Position numbers and translations under genes: made by a program. From assembly GCF_024347615.1 (NCBI RefSeq), contig NZ_AP025508.1, positions 2,232,001 to 2,296,000 on the forward strand: DNA of 64,000 nt, read 5' to 3'. Shown piece by piece: positions 54,468 to 62,511 of the stretch. How positions within the stretch are numbered: position 1 is the stretch's first letter; the number at the start of each line of letters is the position of its first letter. The stretch comes from Vibrio splendidus (lineage in GTDB: Bacteria; Pseudomonadota; Gammaproteobacteria; Enterobacterales; Vibrionaceae). The notes beneath the pieces are model-generated. The model saw only the letters and a program-made list of their open reading frames with translations. It was not told the origin of the DNA and searched no databases.

Positions 54468-55184
54468 CTACGCTGTAGCCAAACGGTGGTTGGCATCTTG
54501 CAAGTGAACGGCAGAAGCAATTCTAGCCTTGTCACAATCACCGGCCATGATAGCTTCATAGATTCTGCGGTGTTCATTGATACATGTGCTTCCCTCTTCA
54601 GAAGAATGCACGATGAAGTTAACAAACATCGTAGTCAGAATATTACCGAACGGTAAATAGAAGTCGTTACCTGTCGCATTGAAGATCAAGCTATGGAAAC
54701 GAGTATCAATATCTGTCCAACGTTCTTGGTCAAACACTTCAGCTTCATCCACTTCGACCATCTTTTGGAAGATCTCTGAAAGCTCGATACGTTGCTCAGC
54801 CGTCGCAAATTTTGCCGCCAGTGCACACGCTTCAGGTTCAATCGCACGGCGAAGACCTAAGAACTGTGAACAGAATTGGTCTACGTCGGTTAGACCGTCC
54901 ATCCATTCAATCAGTTGAGGATCAAGGAAGTTCCAGTATGCGCGGTCGACTACACGAGTACCGATTTTCGGGCGGGACTCTAACAGACCTTTAGAGGTCA
55001 ATAGTTTAACTGCTTCACGAAGTGCCGTTCGGCTGATACCAAACTGTTCACACAACGCCATTTCACCAGGAATAATAGAACCTTGTGGCAGTTCGCCAGA
55101 CAAGATTCCACGAGCGATTTCACGAGCTACTTGCACGTGCAGGCTGCGCTTCGAGCCCGAAATTGAATTAAAAGTGGTAACCAT
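54468..55184 (-). CDS. FadR-subfamily GntR regulator C, near duplicate of regulator A
   Basis: The 238-residue protein matches regulator A almost residue for residue: the stretches FNSISGSKRSLHVQVAREIA and GEMALCEQFGISRTALREAV are identical, and most differences are in the first five residues and around 150-175 (VDEAEVFDQERWTDIDTRFH). The HTH is at about 10-78 and FCD at about 95-230. The DNA-binding part is the same, so both should bind the same operators; effector response may differ slightly. The upstream GTATTATTTAA ... ACTATAACA block is shared with regulator A. The pair brackets the lyase, symporter and porin genes. Confidence 0.9.
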   Translation of the reverse strand: MVTTFNSISGSKRSLHVQVAREIARGILSGELPQGSIIPGEMALCEQFGISRTALREAVKLLTSKGLLESRPKIGTRVVDRAYWNFLDPQLIEWMDGLTDVDQFCSQFLGLRRAIEPEACALAAKFATAEQRIELSEIFQKMVEVDEAEVFDQERWTDIDTRFHSLIFNATGNDFYLPFGNILTTMFVNFIVHSSEEGSTCINEHRRIYEAIMAGDCDKARIASAVHLQDANHRLATA

Positions 55185-55449
55185 AAGTTCACTTATTTTA
55201 TATGTTATGTTTATGTATTATTTAAGGATCACTATAACAGTATTTCAACCTACAGCCAATTGAGTAAAATCCAAACGAATCACAGGCTATTAATTTACTC
55301 TCCTAATCAAACACTTAGAAAGTATCTAATTCTACTCTGCTAGAAACATTATGTTACACCATTCATAAATCCGTCATCAAAAAGCATCGGTTCTGTCATC
55401 CTCGATTCCTATACTTCCTTCCAACAAATCACTCAATTGGACTGACATA

Positions 55450-56406
55450 ATGAAACCGACAAAAACAAATCTCACGCTTAAAAGCGCTATTACTGCTGCG
55501 CTGATTTTTTCTGGTTCTGCATTAGCGATGGATACGCGATACGAAGACCGCTCTGGTAACTTGGTTGCCGATGTACCCCAAGATGAATCACAATGGGTGG
55601 ATCCAAATACGCTAATTTTTGCTTACACGCCAGTTGAAGATCCAGCAGTATACGCTGATGTGTGGAGCGAGTTTTTGAGCCACCTTGAAAAAACAACGGA
55701 AAAAACGGTTCGTTTCTTCCCTGTACAAAATAACGCAGCTCAAATTGAAGCAATGCGTTCAGGTCGTCTGCATATCGCAGGTTTCAACACTGGTTCAACG
55801 CCTCTAGCAGTTAACTGTGCTGGCTTTGCTCCATTCACAATGATGGCGGCTGAAGATGGCTCTTTCGGTTACGAAATGGAAATCATCACACACCCAGGCT
55901 CAGGCATCGAAAAGGTTGAAGACCTAAAAGGCAAAAACCTAGCATTCACATCGCAAACGTCAAACTCTGGTTTCAAAGCCCCTTCTGCGATTCTGGATGC
56001 TGAATACCAGCTTCAACCTGAGCGTGATTTCAAACCGGCTTTCTCTGGCGCTCACGACAACTCAATTTTGGGTGTGGCACACAAAGATTACGACGCAGCA
56101 GCCGTCGCTAACTCAGTATTGAACCGTATGCTTTCACGTGAAGTCGTGAAAGAAGGTCAAATCAAGAGTATCTACAAGTCACAAACCTTCCCAACAACGG
56201 CTTACGGCACAGCGCACAACCTAACACCAGAGCTTCAAGAGAAGATTCAAAAAGCCTTCTTCACTTTCGACTGGGAAGGCACCAAGCTCCAAGAAGAATT
56301 TGAGCGTAACGGTGAAGCGAAGTTCGTTCCGATCACATACCAAGAGCACTGGGAAGTGATCCGCACTATCGATACCGCTAATAAAGTGTCTTACACGTGT
56401 AGCTAA
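55450..56406 (+). CDS. PhnD-type ABC transporter substrate-binding protein
   Basis: The 318-residue precursor has a signal peptide (cut after SALA, near MDTRYED). It then follows the phosphonate/phosphite-binding PhnD family: LIFAYTPVEDPAVYADVWSE, FFPVQNNAAQIEAMRSGRLH, TGSTPLAVNCAGFAPFTMMA and LKGKNLAFTSQTSNSGFKAP. In E. coli PhnD the corresponding region binds 2-aminoethylphosphonate. No C-P lyase or phosphonatase gene is in sight, so the ligand may be another acid. It is followed by a hairpin (56446-56471), then the ATPase and two permease genes in the order D-C-E-E. No regulon operator is evident in front of it. Confidence 0.88.
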   Translation: MKPTKTNLTLKSAITAALIFSGSALAMDTRYEDRSGNLVADVPQDESQWVDPNTLIFAYTPVEDPAVYADVWSEFLSHLEKTTEKTVRFFPVQNNAAQIEAMRSGRLHIAGFNTGSTPLAVNCAGFAPFTMMAAEDGSFGYEMEIITHPGSGIEKVEDLKGKNLAFTSQTSNSGFKAPSAILDAEYQLQPERDFKPAFSGAHDNSILGVAHKDYDAAAVANSVLNRMLSREVVKEGQIKSIYKSQTFPTTAYGTAHNLTPELQEKIQKAFFTFDWEGTKLQEEFERNGEAKFVPITYQEHWEVIRTIDTANKVSYTCS

Positions 56407-56445
56407 GTTCAACCGAACAAAAGCCAATCACACATTGATAAAACT

Positions 56446-56471
56446 AACTGCAGGCTTACGCGCCTGCAGTT
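56446..56471 (+). terminator. Hairpin between phnD-like and phnC-like genes
   Basis: AACTGCAGGC (56446-56455) and GCCTGCAGTT (56462-56471), perfect 10 bp, without a U tract. It is likely an mRNA stabiliser giving more binding protein than membrane subunits, rather than a full terminator. Confidence 0.6.
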
Positions 56472-56547
56472 ACTCACTACTCTCAGCGGTTTGCTTCCGA
56501 TTTCTGCCTCAGGCGAACTGTTAGTACACCGTCCTTATAGGAATTCT

Positions 56548-57366
56548 ATGTCTACTCTTACCCTTAAAGGGCTTACCAAGCACTACTCCAGTTCTGATAA
56601 AGCTCTGACCAACGTTAGCTTATCGGTGAATGCCGGCGAAGTCGTTGGATTGATTGGCCCATCTGGTGCGGGTAAATCAACGCTGATTCGCTGTATTAAC
56701 CGACTAACCGAGCCTACCAGCGGCGAAGTTATCTTCTCCAACACTAACCTAGAGACCTTGTCTAAGCGCCAACTGAGACATTCACGACGTGAAATTGGGA
56801 TGATTTTCCAAGAGTACGCATTGATTGAGCGCTTAACGGTTATGGAGAATGTGCTTTCAGGGCGTTTGGGATACGTAAACTTCTGGCAAAGCTTTACTCG
56901 TCGTTTCCCAGAATCAGATATCCAAGCCGCTTATGCGCTACTCGACCGCGTTGGATTATTAGAGCACGCCAATAAAAGAGCCGATGCCCTATCAGGTGGC
57001 CAGCGCCAACGCGTAGGTATCGCACGTGCACTCGCTCAGAAACCAAAATTACTGTTGATAGATGAACCCACGGCCGCGCTCGATCCACGCACTGCCCGCC
57101 AGATCATGCGATTGATCAGCGAAATTTGTTCAGAACAACAACTCCCAGCCATCATCAATATTCACGATGTTCAGTTAGCGAAACAGTTTGTCGACCGTGT
57201 TGTCGGCCTAAATGCTGGCTGTGTGGTATTTGATGACAAACCAAACTTGCTCACCGAAGACGTACTCACACAGATCTACGGTGAAGAAGATTGGAGCCAA
57301 CAAGCAGAAGAAGAGGAAGAGGATCTCATCATTATGAACCCTCGCTTGTCTGAGGCAACAGTATGA
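56548..57366 (+). CDS. PhnC-type ABC transporter ATPase
   Basis: From ATG 56548 ([20 protein letters not shown]) the protein has 272 residues. Walker A is GPSGAGKST, the signature [17 protein letters not shown], Walker [13 protein letters not shown], and the H-loop [11 protein letters not shown]. It powers the PhnCDE-type importer. The C-terminus carries an acidic tail ([20 protein letters not shown]) not usual in PhnC. The stop overlaps the start of the first permease (ATGA), so the genes are translationally coupled. AGGAATTCT precedes the start. Upstream frame to 56491 is not supported. Confidence 0.92.
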   Translation: MSTLTLKGLTKHYSSSDKALTNVSLSVNAGEVVGLIGPSGAGKSTLIRCINRLTEPTSGEVIFSNTNLETLSKRQLRHSRREIGMIFQEYALIERLTVMENVLSGRLGYVNFWQSFTRRFPESDIQAAYALLDRVGLLEHANKRADALSGGQRQRVGIARALAQKPKLLLIDEPTAALDPRTARQIMRLISEICSEQQLPAIINIHDVQLAKQFVDRVVGLNAGCVVFDDKPNLLTEDVLTQIYGEEDWSQQAEEEEEDLIIMNPRLSEATV

Positions 57367-58241
57367 CTCAACCATATCCAAATCAAGCTCAAACTCAAAC
57401 TCAAACTCAAACTCAGCAACATTTAAATTCAGCACAACAAAATCCCAAACAATACCCGACACAATGGACAAAGCCGCCATTGATATCCAACTCATGGTTG
57501 CGTTGGAGTTTGATCATCATGGTTGCGGTTTACTTATACCTTGCGACTCAATCGGTACACGTCAACTGGACTCGAATTTACGAAGGCAGCGAACGCGGCT
57601 GGCAGTTCATTTTGGCTTTCATGAACCCAGATTTTGGCGGACGTTGGAACAACATCTCACAAGGTTTGATTGAGAGCTTAACCATGACGCTCACGTCAAC
57701 CGTGGCAGGTGTCATTCTCTCGATCCCATTCGGATTAGGCGCAGCCAAAAACCTTGCCCCTACTCCCGTTTATCTATTCTGCCGTGCGTTTATTTCGATC
57801 GCTCGTAGCTTACAAGAGATCATCGTTGCGATTCTGTGTGTGGCTCTGTTTGGCTTTGGTACGTTTGCAGGTTTTGTCACGCTGACATTCGCAACCATCG
57901 GCTTTCTCGCGAAATTGTTTGCCGATGAAATTGAAGCCATCGACCCAGCACCACTCACCGCAATGCGCGCAACTGGCGCAAGTTGGTTACAACAAGTGAA
58001 CTATGCGATTCAAGCGCAGGTAATGCCACGCTTTATCGGGCTTTCGATGTATCGACTCGACATCAACTTTCGTGAATCTGCTGTGATTGGCATTGTTGGC
58101 GCAGGGGGCATCGGCGCAACATTGAACACCGCCATGGACCGTTACGAATACAGTGCAGCGGCCGCTATACTATTGATTATTATCGTGATCGTGATGTTGT
58201 GTGAATACCTATCGACCATCATCCGCAAGCATGTGCAGTAA
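57363..58241 (+). CDS. PhnE-type ABC transporter permease 1
   Basis: The 292-residue protein has a long polar N-terminus with a Gln-Thr repeat ([14 protein letters not shown]), then the usual six TM segments of PhnE (from [20 protein letters not shown] onward). The EAA-like loop is [24 protein letters not shown], here read [20 protein letters not shown], followed by [20 protein letters not shown]. Two different PhnE proteins form the channel heterodimer. The N-terminal repeat is encoded by four exact CAAACT units (57390-57413). ATGA overlap with phnC upstream. Confidence 0.9.
   Translation: MTQPYPNQAQTQTQTQTQQHLNSAQQNPKQYPTQWTKPPLISNSWLRWSLIIMVAVYLYLATQSVHVNWTRIYEGSERGWQFILAFMNPDFGGRWNNISQGLIESLTMTLTSTVAGVILSIPFGLGAAKNLAPTPVYLFCRAFISIARSLQEIIVAILCVALFGFGTFAGFVTLTFATIGFLAKLFADEIEAIDPAPLTAMRATGASWLQQVNYAIQAQVMPRFIGLSMYRLDINFRESAVIGIVGAGGIGATLNTAMDRYEYSAAAAILLIIIVIVMLCEYLSTIIRKHVQ
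57390..57413. repeat. In-frame hexanucleotide repeat (CAAACT) in the permease N-terminus
   Basis: Four exact CAAACT units code for Gln-Thr pairs. Slippage would add or remove two residues without frameshift. Confidence 0.8.
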
Positions 58242-58251
58242 GGAGCGACCA

Positions 58252-59082
58252 ATGAGCACGCTAAATGACACCTCTACAAGCTCCATGAATCGTACCCAAT
58301 GGCAGCGTTACGACAGTAAACAGAGCCTAATGCTTTGGATTGGCTGGCTTTGCTTTGTTGCGCTAACGGTTTTTGCATGGCAAGTCATGAACAAGGACAC
58401 GATTTGGTATTTTGTGACTGACTCACCGAATCAACTTGCTGATATCTCGTCACGTATGTGGCCACCAAGATGGAGCTATTTAGAGTCACTTTGGAGCCCT
58501 TTGTGGGACACCATTAACATCGCAACACTTGGCACACTGTTAGGAATCGTACTGGCATTTCCAGTTGCATTCTTAGCCGCACGCAACACAACGCCAAGTA
58601 CAACGTTTATCAGGCCTATCGCACTGTTCATCATTGCGGCTAGTCGTTCAATCAACTCATTAATTTGGGCACTCCTGTTAGTGGCTATCATCGGCCCAGG
58701 GTTACTGGCCGGTATTATCGCGATTGCGCTACGCTCGATTGGCTTCGTAGCTAAGTTGATGTACGAAGCGATTGAAGAAGTAAACGTCACGCAGATGTCA
58801 GCGATTCAATCGACGGGGGCATCCCCACTACAAGTATTGAACTACGGCATTCTTCCGCAAGTGATGCCAAGTTTCATCGGCACGAGCTTGTTCCGTTGGG
58901 ACATCAACATTCGAGAGTCTACCGTCTTAGGTTTGGTGGGCGCTGGCGGTATCGGCTTAAAACTGCAAGAATCGATGGCAATGCTGGCATGGCCTCAAGT
59001 GACTGTGATTTTCTGTGCGATTCTAGTGACAGTCATCTTCTCCGAATGGGTGGCAGCCAAAGCAAGAAAAGCCCTTATCTAA
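58252..59082 (+). CDS. PhnE-type ABC transporter permease 2
   Basis: From ATG 58252 (AAGGAGCGACC ahead) the protein has 276 residues and six TM segments. The EAA-type loop is TQMSAIQSTGASPLQVLNYG, followed by INIRESTVLGLVGAGGIGLK. It pairs with permease 1 to make the heterodimeric channel. The longer frame to 58201 overlaps the end of permease 1 and lacks a ribosome site. It is the last gene of the phnD-phnC-phnE-phnE order and ends at a strong terminator. Confidence 0.9.
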   Translation: MSTLNDTSTSSMNRTQWQRYDSKQSLMLWIGWLCFVALTVFAWQVMNKDTIWYFVTDSPNQLADISSRMWPPRWSYLESLWSPLWDTINIATLGTLLGIVLAFPVAFLAARNTTPSTTFIRPIALFIIAASRSINSLIWALLLVAIIGPGLLAGIIAIALRSIGFVAKLMYEAIEEVNVTQMSAIQSTGASPLQVLNYGILPQVMPSFIGTSLFRWDINIRESTVLGLVGAGGIGLKLQESMAMLAWPQVTVIFCAILVTVIFSEWVAAKARKALI

Positions 59083-59127
59083 ATACTAAAAACAACGTCA
59101 AATAGACGGTTAGCTAGTAATAAGATC

Positions 59128-59156
59128 AAAGCCTACTCACTGAGTAGGCTTTTTGT
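59128..59156 (+). terminator. Terminator after the phnE pair
   Basis: AAAGCCTAC and GTAGGCTTT close a hairpin with a short loop (TCACTGA), followed by a T tract. It also lies between convergent genes. Confidence 0.85.
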
Positions 59157-59185
59157 TTGTTAAGACTTTACAGACAAATTCACAC

Positions 59186-60040
59186 TTAGAACCGCACTTC
59201 GTTAACGACAGTACCTACTCCTTCAATGGTGACACTCACTTGGTCTTTATCGGATAAAGCAAACGTTCTGCCCGGTGTGCCCATAAAAATAAGATCGCCC
59301 GGCTTGAGAGTAAAATAGTGACTCAAGTAGCTGACGACTTTTCGAGGCTTGTGAATCATGAAAGACGTATTTTCTTGCTGCACAACCTCGCCGTTAACGC
59401 GTGTGGTCAGTTGCACGTTGTTATAATCGACACCACGAACAATCGTATTACCAATTGGGCCAAAGCCATCGGATGCTTTCGCTCGTAACCATTGTAAATC
59501 CGTGCCTTGCCAGCTTCTCTCTGTAATATCGTTACCCACAGTGACACCAAAGATCGCTTGTTCCGCCTCTTCTTCACTGGCTCGGCTCAACTCTTTACCA
59601 ATCACAACCACCAGCTCGCCTTCAAAATGAACGTTCTTCGCTTTCGGTGGCACTTGAATCACTTCGCCTGTGAGGGTTAAAGAAGAAGGAAGCTTAAGAA
59701 ACATAGGTGGCGGCGCATCGGCAGGTGATGCTAGGTGACTAGCGAAGTTCATGCCGACCGCAAACACCTTTTCAGGCTTGGTAGGCAATAATACTTCGAC
59801 TGACTCAAGAGGAATCGAGGTTTTTGCGACTGCATATTCACCGAAGATGTCACCACTGATTGGCAACACAGAGTCTTTATCTAACTTCCCATAGCTGATC
59901 TTATCTTGATATTGATAGCGCACGAACTCCTCAGTTTCGACGCTGCTATCAGACTCGTCATTTGCTAAAGCAGCGTTAGCAAAAACAAAGGTAGAACAAG
60001 ACACCGCAAGTATTGATACCAACCCTTTCATTAACTTCAT
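59186..60040 (-). CDS. Fumarylacetoacetate-hydrolase-fold enzyme with an export signal
   Basis: The 284-residue protein opens with a signal-like segment (MKLMKGLVSILAVSCSTFVF, then ANAALANDES). A lipobox reading (AVSC, Cys15) is less likely than cleavage after ALA. The body is the FAH fold (PF01557): KVFAVGMNFASHLA, the metal-binding set E-x-E in HFEGELVVVIGKE and D in TVGNDITERSWQG, and GDLIFMGTPGRTFALSDKDQ near the end. Family members act on 2-oxo acids (hydratases, decarboxylases, hydrolases) and are normally cytoplasmic. Placed between the PhnCDE-like transporter and the PL17 operon, a periplasmic 2-oxo acid reaction is conceivable. No regulon operator is seen upstream. Confidence 0.82.
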   Translation of the reverse strand: MKLMKGLVSILAVSCSTFVFANAALANDESDSSVETEEFVRYQYQDKISYGKLDKDSVLPISGDIFGEYAVAKTSIPLESVEVLLPTKPEKVFAVGMNFASHLASPADAPPPMFLKLPSSLTLTGEVIQVPPKAKNVHFEGELVVVIGKELSRASEEEAEQAIFGVTVGNDITERSWQGTDLQWLRAKASDGFGPIGNTIVRGVDYNNVQLTTRVNGEVVQQENTSFMIHKPRKVVSYLSHYFTLKPGDLIFMGTPGRTFALSDKDQVSVTIEGVGTVVNEVRF

Positions 60041-60355
60041 GGTTCACTCCCTAACCGTTTATTCCTATCAGTTACTGTAGTCTAAACACAAGTATGCATC
60101 GCTTATTCTCAGCGGATCAGGTTCTCTGTTTGTTCCTTTTCCTGTCTAGCAAACCGTTCGATTCTGTTTTCTACACGCATAAAAAAACCGAGCAACTCAC
60201 AGTGAGTTACTCGGTTTGACTTATTCCCGATGTATTCAGTCGTTGTTGGTATCAACGAACGATTTGCAATCACGACTGAATTCAATGTGATGCTTCGTTC
60301 CCGCAAAGCACCACATCAATACATGCCATCGTTAAACGGCATGTATGTTAATCAT
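60041..60355. other. Intergenic region between the FAH-like and PL17 genes
   Basis: It holds the terminator of the PL17 genes at 60180-60216: AACCGAGCAACTCAC (60186-60200) and GTGAGTTACTCGGTT (60202-60216) with one mismatch; the minus strand continues with seven T. Inverted TGCCGTTTAACGATGGCA-type sequence at 60325-60345 forms a second hairpin. The FAH promoter must lie within the first 120 bases (60041-60160). No ORF. Confidence 0.55.
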
Positions 60356-62509
60356 TTACAGTTGAGCAAATGATCCTTCCCACGAGTATGTCTCACCCGC
60401 GAACTCAACAGTGTGAGTTGCTTGCTGCGTGTCTTCAGCTTGGTTTGAGATACCGTAGTGGTAAGTGTTGCTAGAAGTAGTCTGAATGCGAACAACAGTC
60501 CCGACACTGTTATGGCCCACAACAGATACTGATTTAACTAGACCACGAGCGCCTACAGAGGCTTCGATAGACTCGTTAAAATAACCATGCGTTTCTAGTA
60601 CAGAAGCAAACACGTGGTTTTGACCAGACTGACGTAAGATGAACGCAGGCTCACTCTTAAGGTTGAAGTCTGGATCGTTAGCACCAGTGCGAGCAAAAAT
60701 CACTTCACTGCCCGCATTCGCGCTGGTTACTAGGCTGTAGTAGCTGCTGTCATGTAGCCAGCTTACTAGAGAACCTTCTTCGTTCACTTTGCCTGAAGCA
60801 ACGTTCCACAGATGTTGGTAACCGTTGTCTTCACCTAATGGCTTAAGCGTTTTTTCCATGTTGTAATCGAAGTCAGTACGGATGATCTGGCCAGAGTGGT
60901 GAACGGGCAGGTCGTACTGGTGCTCAGCGTCAGCTTCAATGCGGTATACATCGATCACTAGTGGCTTCTCGAACTCAGGAAGTTCAGCAAGAATCACGCT
61001 GCGTTGCATGTCTACGCCTGTGTAGTACTCAGAAATTGTGCCGCTCATGCCTTGTAGAGACTGGTCGTCTGCTACGAAGAAGTGCTTCTGACCAAACTTA
61101 GACTCAGCCAATGCTGTGTTGAAGTTGTTCTGCGTTTTCTGATCAACCGTTACCGTGTTGTGAGCAACCGTCTGCTTACAGTAAGACTTGTTCTCTGGGA
61201 TGTAACGACCGCCAAACTTAGGCTCAACGTTTACCCAGCGACCGAAGCCGTAATCGTGCAGCACTTCGTGGCCACGGTTGAATACGCTTAGGTGCAGGCC
61301 ATCGTAGTGACCGTGGTCTAGAGCAGAGTGGTACTGGTGATCAGAACCGTGTTGACCAAACCAGATCAACGCCATCGTGTCGTCATCTTGCTCGTCACGG
61401 TGACGAAGGATGCTTACGCCGCCTTTTTCGCCTTCAGGGCCGTCGGTTACAAACAGGCTACCCCAGTTGAATGCTTTGATGTCGTCTGCTGAATCAACCG
61501 CGTCAGACAATGTTTTACCTGAAGCATGAACCCAAACGTTTTGTTGGTGGTTAGCCATACCAAGCAGAGTTTCAGTCTGCTCGTAACGGTGGTAACACAC
61601 AGACGTTGCCATGATAACGCCTTCATCGTTGATAGAGATTGTCTTCGATGAATCGTTCAGTGCTGGCAATGTACCGTCTGGGAATGCCGTTTTGAATACA
61701 GAGTAAGACGTTGTCTTGATCACTGAATCGTTGAATTCATAGATACCAACTTCAGGCTGACGACGTTCGATCGCCTCTGCAAACAGGTAGATTGGACGTA
61801 GCGAGAAACGGTGGTAGTAAGGACCTTCCATGTAGTAGCCGTCTGGCGAAAACAGTTGGTCAAGTTGCGCTAAGAAACCGCCGCTGACTTTGTCTAGTTT
61901 CAGGCCGTAAAGCGCTTTGTCTACAGACTCTTGATCGTTAATTGCGTAACCACAGATACCTACTGCAGCCACTGCCCATAAACCGTGGTTGTGTACGATA
62001 TCGAAGTCGTGTGCGTAAGTCACAACGAACATTTCGATCATTTGCTTAAGAAGATCGTCTTCGATCAGACGCTTTTGCTCTTCAGAGATCGTGTGGTAGA
62101 TGCAGCTGTACGCGCAAGAAGCGTAAAGCATCCACATGTTCTCGTTCAACGTTTGGTGGAACAGCTTACCCGGAGGGTTAGAGTCACGGCTTACGTTGCT
62201 TTCAAGTGTTGGGTACACCGTCGCGTACGCTGTTAGCATATCAACGATGTAATCTCGGTATTTTGTTTCCTCAGTGATAAGGAACAAACGACCTGCTAGA
62301 TCCATATGGATGTAGTTTTGCTTGTGACGGTTGTGCTCGTAACCGCCGCCTTCACCGTGACCTGGTACTTCAATGCCAACTTCCGCCATGTAAGCGTCAG
62401 TTTGTTTAATGTCGCGAGTCAGTGCGTTACCTAATAGGCTATCCTTGCCAAGTTCTTTACGAAGTTCAGCTGCTTCATCAAAGTTAAGTAAAAGTGGTTG
62501 ATAGCTCAT
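60356..62509 (-). CDS. Exo-type oligoalginate lyase, polysaccharide lyase family 17
   Basis: The 717-residue protein lacks a signal peptide. The N-terminal alpha/alpha barrel (about 1-350) has N174-H175-G176 in IVHNHGLWAVA and the tyrosine pair at 231-232 in MEGPYYHRFSLRP, which match the asparagine and tyrosine of the PL17 active site. The C-terminal heparinase II/III-like beta domain (about 360-715) includes HYDGLHLSVFNRGHEVLHDY and GRWVNVEPKFGGRYIPENKS. PL17 enzymes release unsaturated monomers from alginate oligomers, preferring mannuronate ends. It follows directly behind a second PL17 gene with a 2-base gap, so the two are coupled. It acts in the cytoplasm after oligomer uptake. Confidence 0.9.
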   Translation of the reverse strand: MSYQPLLLNFDEAAELRKELGKDSLLGNALTRDIKQTDAYMAEVGIEVPGHGEGGGYEHNRHKQNYIHMDLAGRLFLITEETKYRDYIVDMLTAYATVYPTLESNVSRDSNPPGKLFHQTLNENMWMLYASCAYSCIYHTISEEQKRLIEDDLLKQMIEMFVVTYAHDFDIVHNHGLWAVAAVGICGYAINDQESVDKALYGLKLDKVSGGFLAQLDQLFSPDGYYMEGPYYHRFSLRPIYLFAEAIERRQPEVGIYEFNDSVIKTTSYSVFKTAFPDGTLPALNDSSKTISINDEGVIMATSVCYHRYEQTETLLGMANHQQNVWVHASGKTLSDAVDSADDIKAFNWGSLFVTDGPEGEKGGVSILRHRDEQDDDTMALIWFGQHGSDHQYHSALDHGHYDGLHLSVFNRGHEVLHDYGFGRWVNVEPKFGGRYIPENKSYCKQTVAHNTVTVDQKTQNNFNTALAESKFGQKHFFVADDQSLQGMSGTISEYYTGVDMQRSVILAELPEFEKPLVIDVYRIEADAEHQYDLPVHHSGQIIRTDFDYNMEKTLKPLGEDNGYQHLWNVASGKVNEEGSLVSWLHDSSYYSLVTSANAGSEVIFARTGANDPDFNLKSEPAFILRQSGQNHVFASVLETHGYFNESIEASVGARGLVKSVSVVGHNSVGTVVRIQTTSSNTYHYGISNQAEDTQQATHTVEFAGETYSWEGSFAQL

Positions 62510-62511
62510 TA

